This document shows, piece after piece, positions 12,485-21,600 of a stretch of DNA of 33,454 nt. The stretch lies in IMG/VR virus record IMGVR_UViG_3300027896_000006, positions 1-33,454 of that record; one strand, given 5' to 3'. The first letter of the stretch is position 1, and every line of letters starts with the position of its first letter. Position numbers and translations under genes: made by a program. Under the pieces are notes generated by a model. The model searched no databases and was not told where the DNA came from. It saw nothing but the letters and a program-made list of their open reading frames with translations. The DNA is from a virus.

Positions 12485-12510
12485 GTTATACTGTGGTCCC
12501 TATATTAAAC
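12485..12510 (-). promoter_or_regulatory. Promoter-like sequence of the coat-like gene
   Basis: Read on the minus strand, TTTAATATAGGG (about 12499-12510) is a TATA-box-like element about 45 bases ahead of the ATG at 12459. ACAGTATAAC (12485-12494) follows it. The second element also occurs at 29710-29719 and, inverted, at 31073-31082. Confidence 0.45.
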
Positions 12511-12960
12511 AGGTTCGGAAATGCGGGGTTTAAATACATCGGGTGGTTTAGTCTCAATCTCGTCTCTGTAACCAGATTTTTTTCTTGCACGCAGATATTC
12601 GTTGACATAGTAGTTCCGGTCTCGTCCAAGTTTATCCTGCTGTCTTTTGAGTTCATTGAGGAGCCGCATCACGTAGTTCATCGCAAGTCTCGGGTGGATA
12701 TTATCGGGTGAGAGCATCCATTTATGCAATGGGGGATTCTTGAGGTTCTCTGGGAGCGTGTCGCAGTTCTGTGCGAAATCAAGTAGGCACTCGAAAGTGT
12801 TCTCAAGTCTGGTGACAGTGAATCCATCATCAGATTCTAAATCCTTGTAGGTGTTGACGAAATCGAGGCAGAGGTCGGTTATCTTCCGGTAGAGGTATTC
12901 ATCGAAGGGAACGTAGAATTTATTTTCGACTTGTGGCTGTGGCGGGTTATTCATTTGCAT
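12505..12960 (-). CDS. Soluble helical protein, 151 residues
   Basis: A soluble, mostly helical protein with no membrane segment. A Pro/Gln-rich start leads to YVPFDEYLYRKITDLCLDFV and NELKRQQDKLGRDRNYYV, with a Pro-rich end. It overlaps the preceding gene by 14 bases. No family is recognised. As the only soluble gene between the membrane proteins it may work on their cytoplasmic face. Confidence 0.7.
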   Translation of the reverse strand: MQMNNPPQPQVENKFYVPFDEYLYRKITDLCLDFVNTYKDLESDDGFTVTRLENTFECLLDFAQNCDTLPENLKNPPLHKWMLSPDNIHPRLAMNYVMRLLNELKRQQDKLGRDRNYYVNEYLRARKKSGYRDEIETKPPDVFKPRISEPV

Positions 12961-13615
12961 AATCTTCCTCTAATTCTTTGTCATTGATGTTGTGGTCGGT
13001 GAGTCGTTTGACTGATAATCCAAGTTTGAATTTCTTTTTGATGAGTCCGAAGTCTCCTTTGACTCCTTCGACCACCATATCTCCTACGGTCTGCACGTCT
13101 TCAAGGGCATCGGAGAGGTAGGGTGCTTTCTCATCGAAAGTGTCAGCAAGGTTCTTTTCATCGACAACATAGCAGGATTCTTTCTCGTTCCATCGGAGGT
13201 TCATCCCATCGGTGAAGATGTCGATATGCCAGGGTGTTCTTCGTGTGCGGTAGGAACCTTTGTCAATCATGATGCGGTAGAATTGAAGGAACGGCATGAG
13301 CCTGAATTTTCCATACCAGTATTCACGCTTATGTCTCGTAAGAATGTCAGTGATGCTTGGTTTTGCCGCCCGTGTATGCAGATAGACACGGACGGTGTTG
13401 ATTCTGTTCCCGTATTGGTCGATGAGCCGTATCTTCGGGAAGATGACGTTCCAGATGATGAGTTTCAGCATCCAGAACATGAACGCCCAGAGGATGACGA
13501 GGATGACCGCAAGGATGATGCCTGCTTCCTGGCTGTTGCCTCCTGCCTGTATGCTGACGATGACGACCCGCCAGGGTTCAAGGAATGCTTTGTCGAAATA
13601 TCCTAAATCAAACAT
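12947..13615 (-). CDS. Bitopic membrane protein with large cytoplasmic domain
   Basis: A 222-residue protein. ATG 13615 is chosen because GAGGAGG lies about 9 bases ahead; the longer reading from 13720 would overlap the upstream gene by over 100 bases. A short N-terminal segment is followed by a membrane helix (about 31-58) and a soluble domain of about 160 residues with beta-rich and helical parts (IRLIDQYGNRINTVRVYLH, then WHIDIFTDGMNLRW). It forms a pair with the next upstream gene, which has the same layout. The role is unknown. Confidence 0.75.
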   Translation of the reverse strand: MFDLGYFDKAFLEPWRVVIVSIQAGGNSQEAGIILAVILVILWAFMFWMLKLIIWNVIFPKIRLIDQYGNRINTVRVYLHTRAAKPSITDILTRHKREYWYGKFRLMPFLQFYRIMIDKGSYRTRRTPWHIDIFTDGMNLRWNEKESCYVVDEKNLADTFDEKAPYLSDALEDVQTVGDMVVEGVKGDFGLIKKKFKLGLSVKRLTDHNINDKELEEDYANE

Positions 13616-13616
13616 T

Positions 13617-14267
13617 TTATTGTTCCTCCTCGTATTGTGATTCGGTGGGTGGTCGTTCACGGACGAGTTCTGGTGCTGTCTCGATGAACTCATCGCTGAC
13701 TCGTTCTCCAGCGATAGCACTCATCACCTGGTCGTATTCGACTTGTGCTGTGTCAACTATCTGCATTTTCTTTAAATCTATTTTGATGGCATTGGCGATG
13801 ATTCTGAAGACATCATAGTTTCTTTTGGTATCATCAGGGATGGGGTAGTAGAATCCTCCTGCATTGTCAAGTCCGACCCCCGCTATCATGATGTCTTTGG
13901 AATGCAATGAGGTATGCATCGAGGTCGGGCAGTACATGAGTTGGAAGTTCCATTGTTGCCACCAGTTGCGTTTGAAGATGAATCGTGTGCAGTAACGGGT
14001 GGGAAGGACTCCAACGCAGTAGCCGATGAATCCACCGGTGTTGAATGGACTTCGTTTCATCCAGATTTGTTTCGCTATCTTCGGGTTTCCTTTCCGTGCG
14101 TTAAAAAGATATCGTTTCAGCCTGTCTCCTGTTGTTGAGGGTGTCATCTCCTCTGTTCGTTTCGCCATGCCTCCGAACATCCGTCTGACCATGACATAGA
14201 CAACGACTATCATGATGATGCCCATGATGATGGGCATGGCTGCGTTGATGGTATCCATGAATCCCAT
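13617..14267 (-). CDS. Bitopic membrane protein with cytoplasmic domain
   Basis: A 216-residue protein with GGAGG before the start. The N-terminal helix (DTINAAMPIIMGIIMIVVVY, about 5-28) resembles the coat-like proteins in its TIN-A--PII opening. A basic connector (MVRRMFGGMAKR) and a soluble domain follow. This domain has two aromatic-rich strands (FIFKRNWWQQWNFQLMYC) and a charged C-terminal tail (about 175-216). It stops two bases before the next gene's start. With its neighbour it may form an inner-membrane pair. Confidence 0.75.
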   Translation of the reverse strand: MGFMDTINAAMPIIMGIIMIVVVYVMVRRMFGGMAKRTEEMTPSTTGDRLKRYLFNARKGNPKIAKQIWMKRSPFNTGGFIGYCVGVLPTRYCTRFIFKRNWWQQWNFQLMYCPTSMHTSLHSKDIMIAGVGLDNAGGFYYPIPDDTKRNYDVFRIIANAIKIDLKKMQIVDTAQVEYDQVMSAIAGERVSDEFIETAPELVRERPPTESQYEEEQ

Positions 14268-14286
14268 TTATTCTTCCTCCAATATT

Positions 14287-14304
14287 TTGTTGTTATAACA
14301 ACAA
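14287..14304. promoter_or_regulatory. 18-bp perfect palindrome, first copy of a shared motif
   Basis: TTGTTGTTATAACAACAA is a perfect palindrome in the short gap between two minus-strand genes. A longer, nearly perfect relative is at 29926-29951. It contains a GTTATAAC centre and could be an operator for a symmetric dimer or an RNA hairpin. Confidence 0.6.
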
Positions 14305-14538
14305 CTACTCTATCCTTCTACGAACGAGAATCTCATAGGATGGTTTCAATCCTTGTGGTCCTTCATCTGCTTTTTCTCTGCGTTGTCCTTTTGCGTCACG
14401 CATGATTTGTCGGAGGGTATCGAATATCCATGCGATGCCCATGACGAGCATCAGCACCCATATCCACCCTGCATCCCAGAGTATTTCTTTGAAGGCGAGC
14501 CCTTGCGTTGTCAATACAACCATTGCTATATTCAACAT
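14305..14538 (-). CDS. Small membrane protein, 77 residues
   Basis: A hydrophobic N-terminus (MLNIAMVVLTTQ) is followed by a clear membrane helix (about 22-42, GWIWVLMLVMGIAWIF) and a basic cytoplasmic tail (RDAKGQRREK, ending VRRRIE). It lies immediately downstream of the 706-residue glycoprotein gene, with a 6-base gap. It may be an accessory subunit of the large glycoproteins. Confidence 0.7.
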   Translation of the reverse strand: MLNIAMVVLTTQGLAFKEILWDAGWIWVLMLVMGIAWIFDTLRQIMRDAKGQRREKADEGPQGLKPSYEILVRRRIE

Positions 14539-14544
14539 TTTTTA

Positions 14545-16665
14545 TCACGCTACCTTTCTTTTTGCTCTTGCTTTTTTTACTTTACGATACCATTTCTGTG
14601 TCTTGGTCGTTCCACGGGCGACCTGCATCCCTTTCCTCTCATAGTAGACCAATGGTTTCTTTATTGGTTTGAACATCGCCCGTAATGCTCCATCGACATC
14701 TCCTTTGGCGATGTATTTCATTGAGGTGAGAAAGGCACCCCAGACCATCAGGACAACAATGAATGCGATGAACCAGATTATCTGAAGGATGGCATCAAGG
14801 ATGATGCTTCCCCATTTCAATATCTGTTCACCAACATATTTCACTGCATTAGCAATAGCGACACCGACATCCCAGACAGATGCGATGAACCAACGTATCC
14901 CTTCATAGATTGATTGGAGGACACGGAGGAAACCAGATGCAGCCCATGACATGAAATTCTGCAATCCTTGTCCTGTCAATGAATGGATGATGAGCAGGGT
15001 TCCAAGTGTGCCAAGACCGATTGATGCTCCAGCGAGTGCGGTGAACTCACCGATGGTCAATGTCCCTGCGATGATAGTCGCTGAGACAGGGATTCCTATG
15101 AGCGTGAATGCAAGAAGTATTGATGAGATGATAAGTGCAGCACCAAGGAGATACTCAGGGAGATTGGTCCCTTGATTTATGTTTCCAATCACGGATGTTT
15201 CTTCATTAAGTTGTACATCCATGGCAAAATAGTAGAGTTCCGTTTCATCAAATAACCCATAGTTAATCATGCAGGTTTCTGTCTGACCAGAAACAGGATT
15301 GATTGCAGGGTAAATAGAAACCGTCATCGCATTTCCAAGTGTATTAAAATTGGTAATCTCAAACATGAGTTGATAATAATTCGGTTGGGTGATATCAGGG
15401 TCATTGATATTGATGGTGAATACCAGAGTGCCAGTGACACCGACAAGTGAAAGGACTCCTACCCAAGATTGCATTCCGGTTCCACTCCAACAACGATAGG
15501 AGACAGTAATGTTCAGAGGCATGCTCGTCCGTATGGGGAGGACAATCTGTATCGACTTTGTATTATGGATTGATGTTTTTCCTTCAAAGATATTTGTGAT
15601 GATGACAGGATGATTGAGAAGTCCATAGGATGGATTGCTTTGGAGGAGAAGTTCTGAGCCAGCACGACCTTTTCCGATGGATGCAACAAGACCCCAACTG
15701 CATTCGACAGGGATGTTCCGCGAATAAGGTGTTCCCCAGAAAATATAGGTAGTTGTCTCGTTATCGCCTGCGATATCTTGTTGTCGTGCCATGAACAAGG
15801 TGATGTTGTTGATGGGGATGTTTCCTTGTGTCTTGATGTATTCCTCGAAACGGTATCGTGTCCCTGTTTTGAAGTTCATGTTGAGTTGGAAATAACTTCT
15901 GTTCCAATAAGACCGTCCACCTCTCACTTCATGTGGTGCATACCATTGCGTCATGTTTGCCATCTGTGATGCAGAGAAGTTTCCTGACCTGTCGACAAGT
16001 ATTTTCGGGTCGGGTATTCTACTGTAGAAACCAGTGATACCGGAAGCATCGCTATTTGGTGATGCATAGACAAGATTGTTCTCATTGTCATAGATGTTCA
16101 GGTAATGTTGTGTCCCTTGATAGGTATGGTTATCCCAGGAGAGAGGACTTCGATACCAGAGTTGTGATGCACCATTCATGATGAACTGCGGACTGATATT
16201 GACATAAAACATCAAGACATTGATACAATTTGTATCAGTAGCAAAAGACATGTTTCCGCCATCATAATCAGTAGTGAGATATTGACATGTTTGTGTAGGA
16301 TAGACCATGGCTGGTTGGTTGGTGCTGTTTTTGCTTGATTGGATATTCCAGAGTTCCTCGAAGACACCGCCAAGGCAGACGCCTCGTGGGATGCCGCCAA
16401 CAGGATAAGTGAAACTACTGGCAGGTGCCCAGGTATCAATAATGACGTTTCCTGAACCGGAAATATTTGCTCCGCCATGGAAAACATCTGATTCATTGAT
16501 GTCATCAACAACGCCATCGCCATTGTCATCAATGCCATTGCCATAGGGGATGCGGTAGAATCCATTAGTGATATCTATTTCATCAGCGACAACTGGGAAA
16601 ACAACGATGGGGAATATGAGGAGAAATAAGGTCAGCATCACAAATGTTATTCTTGCCTTGTACAT
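14545..16665 (-). CDS. Multi-pass glycoprotein with calcium loop (paralogue A, 706 residues)
   Basis: Signal peptide at about 1-27. Soon after it comes an EF-hand-like loop (YGNGIDDNGDGVVDDINESD, 41-60) with Asp/Asn at calcium-ligand positions. A large beta-rich extracellular region with many N-x-S/T sites runs to about residue 500. Then come several membrane helices (from about 503, including a long Ala/Gly/Leu-rich pair and a WFIAFIVVLMVWGAF helix). The cytoplasmic tail is strongly basic (TQKWYRKVKKARAKRKVA). The neighbouring 658-residue protein is a paralogue throughout. The layout recalls viral spike or fusion proteins, or a secretion pore. The basic tail could touch the nucleoprotein. 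No known family is recognised. Confidence 0.8.
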   Translation of the reverse strand: MYKARITFVMLTLFLLIFPIVVFPVVADEIDITNGFYRIPYGNGIDDNGDGVVDDINESDVFHGGANISGSGNVIIDTWAPASSFTYPVGGIPRGVCLGGVFEELWNIQSSKNSTNQPAMVYPTQTCQYLTTDYDGGNMSFATDTNCINVLMFYVNISPQFIMNGASQLWYRSPLSWDNHTYQGTQHYLNIYDNENNLVYASPNSDASGITGFYSRIPDPKILVDRSGNFSASQMANMTQWYAPHEVRGGRSYWNRSYFQLNMNFKTGTRYRFEEYIKTQGNIPINNITLFMARQQDIAGDNETTTYIFWGTPYSRNIPVECSWGLVASIGKGRAGSELLLQSNPSYGLLNHPVIITNIFEGKTSIHNTKSIQIVLPIRTSMPLNITVSYRCWSGTGMQSWVGVLSLVGVTGTLVFTININDPDITQPNYYQLMFEITNFNTLGNAMTVSIYPAINPVSGQTETCMINYGLFDETELYYFAMDVQLNEETSVIGNINQGTNLPEYLLGAALIISSILLAFTLIGIPVSATIIAGTLTIGEFTALAGASIGLGTLGTLLIIHSLTGQGLQNFMSWAASGFLRVLQSIYEGIRWFIASVWDVGVAIANAVKYVGEQILKWGSIILDAILQIIWFIAFIVVLMVWGAFLTSMKYIAKGDVDGALRAMFKPIKKPLVYYERKGMQVARGTTKTQKWYRKVKKARAKRKVA

Positions 16666-18641
16666 TATTTAATCACTCCTTTAGTAACGGCTGTTGTTGC
16701 CGCTGTTCTCGCTACTTTATACACAGGTCTTTTCCTCACCCACCTGTAACTCTTGAGGAATGGTTTTTTCAATGATGCCCACGCGCCTTCTATGTCTCCG
16801 ACAGCGATATATCGCATGGTTGAAAGGAAGATGCCCCAGAGCGATAAGACGAAGATAAAGGCAACGAAATAGATGACTTCTGCGACTGCCCAGAGGATGT
16901 CACCACCCCAGGTCATGATTGCATTGATGAACCATTTGATTGCCTCGATGAGTTGGATGAGGACATTCCATACTGCTTTGCCGATGGCATAAAGTCCTTC
17001 TACGAATGAAAGCAATGCCCGAACATATCCGTTAGCGAGATTAGTATGGAAGATTGCGTCATAGGTGCTGAGCGTCCCATAATAAGCGACAAGGATTCCT
17101 GCGGTGAATCCTACTGCTAAATAAGCGGTGTATGCGACTGAGCCGCCACCGATAATTGTTTGAATACCTAAACCAAATCCAACTGCTGTCTCCCAAGTGA
17201 GAACAAGGATTCCTACGCCGATGAGAACAATGCCGATGCCGATGAGCACGCCTGCCCAATCTGGGCTCTTATTGCCAATGACTTTTACATGTCTTTCTGT
17301 GACGAGTTCAACATGGGATGCAAAATGATAGACATCGGTATAGGATGAGTTGTAATTGATGCCGCAGATGCTTCCAGCAGAGGGATATATTTTGAATAGG
17401 ACAGCATTGTCGCTGGTGTTGAGATTGGTGAATCGGATTGCAAGTTGATAGATGTTCGGTTGTGTAGGGTCGGGGTCGCTGACATTGACTCCTACGATTA
17501 TCGAGCCATATGTTGTTCCTTTGTATCCAAGTATCCAAGTACTTTCATGTGTTCCGCTCCATGTTTTTACATAGATAGTAAAGTTAGTTTTTTGTGTGCA
17601 TCGCATGGGGATGGTGAAATTAGCGGAAGTCACATTGAGTTCACTATTTCCTCCCACAATTTTGCTTGTCAGTATCTGAGGATAATAGGTTGCATTGAAA
17701 TGAGTATTGCTCCAGATGGGAATCTCGATTCCTGCTGGTCCGATGCCGATGATGGGGACCATGCTCCAGGAGCATTCACGGACAATCTTATTTGCATAGG
17801 GGGAACCCTGGAACACATAGGTGGATGTCTCATTGTCTTTTCCGATGTCCTGGAAATCAGCGAAGAAAAGTTTCACAGAGTTCAGAGGAATATTGTCTTT
17901 TGTCTGGATGTATTCTCTGAAGATATAGCGGGTGTTTGTCTTAAAATCAATATTGAGTTTCTGATAGATGCGACTTTGGTTGCTCCGGTCATAGATGACA
18001 TACGGATGCGGTGTGGTTATTGTTCCGCTATCGGTGGTTGCATAGATAAGGGTGGATGGTCCTCCTGATTTGTTCTCCTCGAAGATGTTCAGGTAATATT
18101 GGTCGAAGGTCTTATTGTCCCAGACGAGAGCAGACCGATACCATATCTCTGATGCGCCGTTCATGAGTCCTTCAGGGGTAAGTTGCATGTAGAAGTCAAG
18201 GGCATCTATCACATTGGTCTTAATGGTGTAATTCAATGTTTTATCAGTCTCGTTGACATAGTAACAGGATTGAGTTGGTGAGACACTGCTTGCGGGGTCA
18301 ACAGCATTGACGGAGACTTCATAGAGTCTCTCGAAAGAACCACCTATCTCTACACCATATTCATGTGGTGATGGGAACGAAAAATTCTGGCTCCATGAAT
18401 CAATGACCCTATCTGATTGGGTGATGTTACGTTCACCATAAACGACATCTGATTCGTTCATGTCATCTATGACGCCATCGCCATTATCATCGACTCCGTT
18501 GCCATAGGGGAGTTGATAATAGGTGACTTTGTAGGTCGTCCCATAGTCATCGTTCATGGCGACAGCGGCAACAACAAATTGTGAGATTACAAGATTGAAT
18601 AGGACGACCAGGACAAACAGGAATCTGCTTAATGCTCTCAT
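16665..18641 (-). CDS. Multi-pass glycoprotein with calcium loop (paralogue B, 658 residues)
   Basis: Paralogue of the 706-residue protein, whose start it overlaps by one base. Signal peptide at about 1-28. The calcium loop is YGNGVDDNGDGVIDDMNESD (46-65). Shared blocks include SW-x-F-x-P after the loop, TQSCYYVNE, GASEIWYRSALVWDN, NTRYIFREYIQTK and ASHVELVTERHV. At least four membrane helices follow from about 465 (including IYFVAFIFVLSLWGIFLSTM). The tail is basic. Two adjacent paralogues suggest a hetero-oligomeric complex. Both end with the same W-G-(A/I)-F-L-(T/S)-(S/T)-M-(K/R)-Y-I-A pattern and a short GD(V/I)(D/E)GA motif. Confidence 0.8.
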   Translation of the reverse strand: MRALSRFLFVLVVLFNLVISQFVVAAVAMNDDYGTTYKVTYYQLPYGNGVDDNGDGVIDDMNESDVVYGERNITQSDRVIDSWSQNFSFPSPHEYGVEIGGSFERLYEVSVNAVDPASSVSPTQSCYYVNETDKTLNYTIKTNVIDALDFYMQLTPEGLMNGASEIWYRSALVWDNKTFDQYYLNIFEENKSGGPSTLIYATTDSGTITTPHPYVIYDRSNQSRIYQKLNIDFKTNTRYIFREYIQTKDNIPLNSVKLFFADFQDIGKDNETSTYVFQGSPYANKIVRECSWSMVPIIGIGPAGIEIPIWSNTHFNATYYPQILTSKIVGGNSELNVTSANFTIPMRCTQKTNFTIYVKTWSGTHESTWILGYKGTTYGSIIVGVNVSDPDPTQPNIYQLAIRFTNLNTSDNAVLFKIYPSAGSICGINYNSSYTDVYHFASHVELVTERHVKVIGNKSPDWAGVLIGIGIVLIGVGILVLTWETAVGFGLGIQTIIGGGSVAYTAYLAVGFTAGILVAYYGTLSTYDAIFHTNLANGYVRALLSFVEGLYAIGKAVWNVLIQLIEAIKWFINAIMTWGGDILWAVAEVIYFVAFIFVLSLWGIFLSTMRYIAVGDIEGAWASLKKPFLKSYRWVRKRPVYKVARTAATTAVTKGVIK

Positions 18642-21600
18642 TTATCTCATCCTCCTTTTCCTGAACAAACTATTTGTTCCGGTGGTTTCATCTTTTTTTG
18701 TGAGTCGGAGGATGTAGGCGCAGATGACGTAGATGAGGACGATTGCGATGATGAGGTACATCCAGGGGACGAACATTCCCCAATCGAGATTGATAAGATA
18801 GGTAATCGGGACAACAGGTTGTGTGAGGTTCACGTATTTTGTCACTGATGCCCTTCGATGAGTGGTCTTGTTTTCTATCTCAAGGGAAACAGACCAGTTG
18901 CCAGCAGTTCCGAAAGTATGGTAGGGATTCTGTTTGTTGGATTGTGTCCCATGGGCGAATATCCAGTTCCAGTAATCAATCTTCAATGTAGAGGTTGATG
19001 TGTCGTTGAACTGGACATGTCTGTTATTGTAGTCGATGATGGTCCAGGTGAAGTTCGCTATCATCATGTCTTCTGTTGTGAATGTGAATTGGACAAGGTA
19101 AGTGTTGCCGAAGACATCGCTGACGTTTGCTCTCCAGACATAGGTATGAGCATATTCTGTATAAAGTGGGACTCCAGCATTGGTTCCATTCCAGGTGATG
19201 AACGCATTGGGCATGGAGTAGTTCGTCTGTGCGATGTTGAATCCGACAGGGACTCCTCCGACAACAATCTGGTATTGCCAGTCGGTTTTCAGGAGCCCTC
19301 CGAATCCACCCATTGCTTTCCCGATGAGTGTCGGGTTGATGGGGATGTTGTGTGCTCCATCAGTGGGATAAGTAACGAGGAAATAGGGGAGTTCCAATGA
19401 GATGGATGGTATCATCGGTGGGTCAAGATATTGTCCTGAGCCTGACCAGTCCTTCGGGATGTATTTAGCGAGATAGATGAAAGCGTAATCTGTTTCGATG
19501 TTGCTTGTATGTCCGATGATGTCGAAATCCTGGCTGTCCTGCCAGAGTGATGAGACGTTTGAGTATTTTTGTGTCCATCCCCAGTCACGGCTGCATCCCA
19601 TATCGAGTGTCTCGTTGATGGTCATGCGGAATCCTAACGTATTCAGGGTCCCATAGTCGGTTGACCATGAATGTGATGCCGTTGTCATCTCCTCATAGGA
19701 ATCAAGTGCATTTGCTACTTTGATGAACTGTGTCCCTTGGATTCCATTCTTCAACCAGAGAAGATTGTAGAAATGGGCGGTGTCTAAACTGTTGACTGCT
19801 GTTGTCATGGTGATACTTGCTTTTGTGCTGTTATAGGGTATGCCACTGTGTGATGCCTGTAGCCAGAGCGTCCCATGGGTATCATCAGGGACTCCTCCTT
19901 GTGATGTGGACCAGACTTCAAAGAGTCCTGTCCCATCGGAGTTGCTGAATACTCCGAAGTCTCGTTCAGGGAGGAAGGTTGATGAGTAGACCTCAAAGAG
20001 CCCTGTCCCGTATCCGTAGATGGGGAAAGAGCCGAAGGTGTTGTCTGCGATGAAGTTGCTTGAGTAGACTTGAAACAGCGCCGTCCCTCCAGCATTATCG
20101 AGTAATCCGAAATAGGTATCTACTTGGAATCCGTTGTAAAGAACCTCGAACATTCCCGTGCCATGTGAATAGAAGATAGGGACGCCATTGTCCCATTCGC
20201 TCCAGGTGCTTCCATCGTATTTCCAGAGCCATCCGTTCCCTGGTGCATAATGTGGGTCTGCGACCATCCATGTGCCTGTGTCAAGGTTCCATCCGACATA
20301 GTTGCTTGCGTCACCGGAGGGGACTTTGATGACGATGAAATAATGGGTGGTTGCAGGGACGTTGACCGTTGAGGATAAGAAGAAATAATACCAGAGTCCG
20401 TTGACGCTTGAGGTGAGGTCATTGGCATTGTAGGTGATAGTGCCAAGGTCAGTACCTGTCTTGGTGAGTCTGATGGAGACTTGGATGCTCCCTGGACTCC
20501 CATGTTTGTAGAGAAGAAGTTTTACTGCGGTGATTGCGACAGGGATATTCGGAGAGGTGGTCCCTGGGACGATTTCCTGTGCACGGACATTTGTTGTTCC
20601 ATAGATGGGTGTATAGGTATCGGGTCCGTTTATCACATCCCATGTCCCGTAGTTCCAATGCTCGGAGAGCGTGAGGCTCCGTGAGAGATGCGCTGAATCA
20701 TAATTGGGTGTGCCAGGGATGGTATCGCTGTCGACACACCAGCCAACACAGTTGCCAGGACTTCCTGTTGGCGCCTGGAGAACAATGTAGTAATGTGCAG
20801 GACCAACGGTGTGTGTTGAACTGATGCTGATGTTATACCAAACGCCATGAGTGTCGGTTGAGAGTGTATTGCCGTTTATCGTGCCTGTCCCATAGTTTGG
20901 TCCTGTTGGGGTTGTTCTGATGTAGACGTAGAGCGTTCCTGGGCTGCCGACTCGATAGAGATGGAGCATCACTTGTGTCACGGTGATTGCCATATAGGTC
21001 CCTGTTTTTGTTCCTGGTGCGACCTCTTGTGCTATCTGTAATGGTCCGTAGACTTCTGTGTAATCATCATCGACAGGGACGATGTCTCCTGAGTCTCCCC
21101 AGAACTCTGTCTTTGAGTTGTTTTTGTAGGAATACATTGAATCGTAATTTGTTCCACCGAAAGCACCAGTGTCGCATCTCCATCCGACATAGTTTGTTAC
21201 TGTGCCTGTTGGTGCTCCGATGACGATATAATAATTTGCTGTAGTCATCGTTGATGGGATGGTGAAGGTGATGTTATACCATTCTCCTGATGTTGAGGTG
21301 GTGAAGGTGTTTGCGTTGATAGTCGCTGTTGCGACATTCGCACCGTTGATATCGGTCCGCAGATAAACAGTCATGGTTCCTGGATTGCCGACACGATAGA
21401 GCAATAATCTGATTTTAGTGACCGTGCAGACTGCATTGGTATCAGCGGAGACGGTCCCTGGGTTGACTTCTTGTGCATACCAGTTGACTCCATAGACGGG
21501 TCGGTAGGTGTCATCGCCTGAGTTGTGATACTCCCATTTCGTATTGTTTCTCCATATCTGTGCCGCATCATACATCGTCCCTGGTGAACCTGCATCTGTC

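Noticed and set aside
20987-21223. Plus-strand ORF inside the giant gene
   Set aside because: Antisense shadow of repeated beta modules; composition follows the codons of the giant gene.
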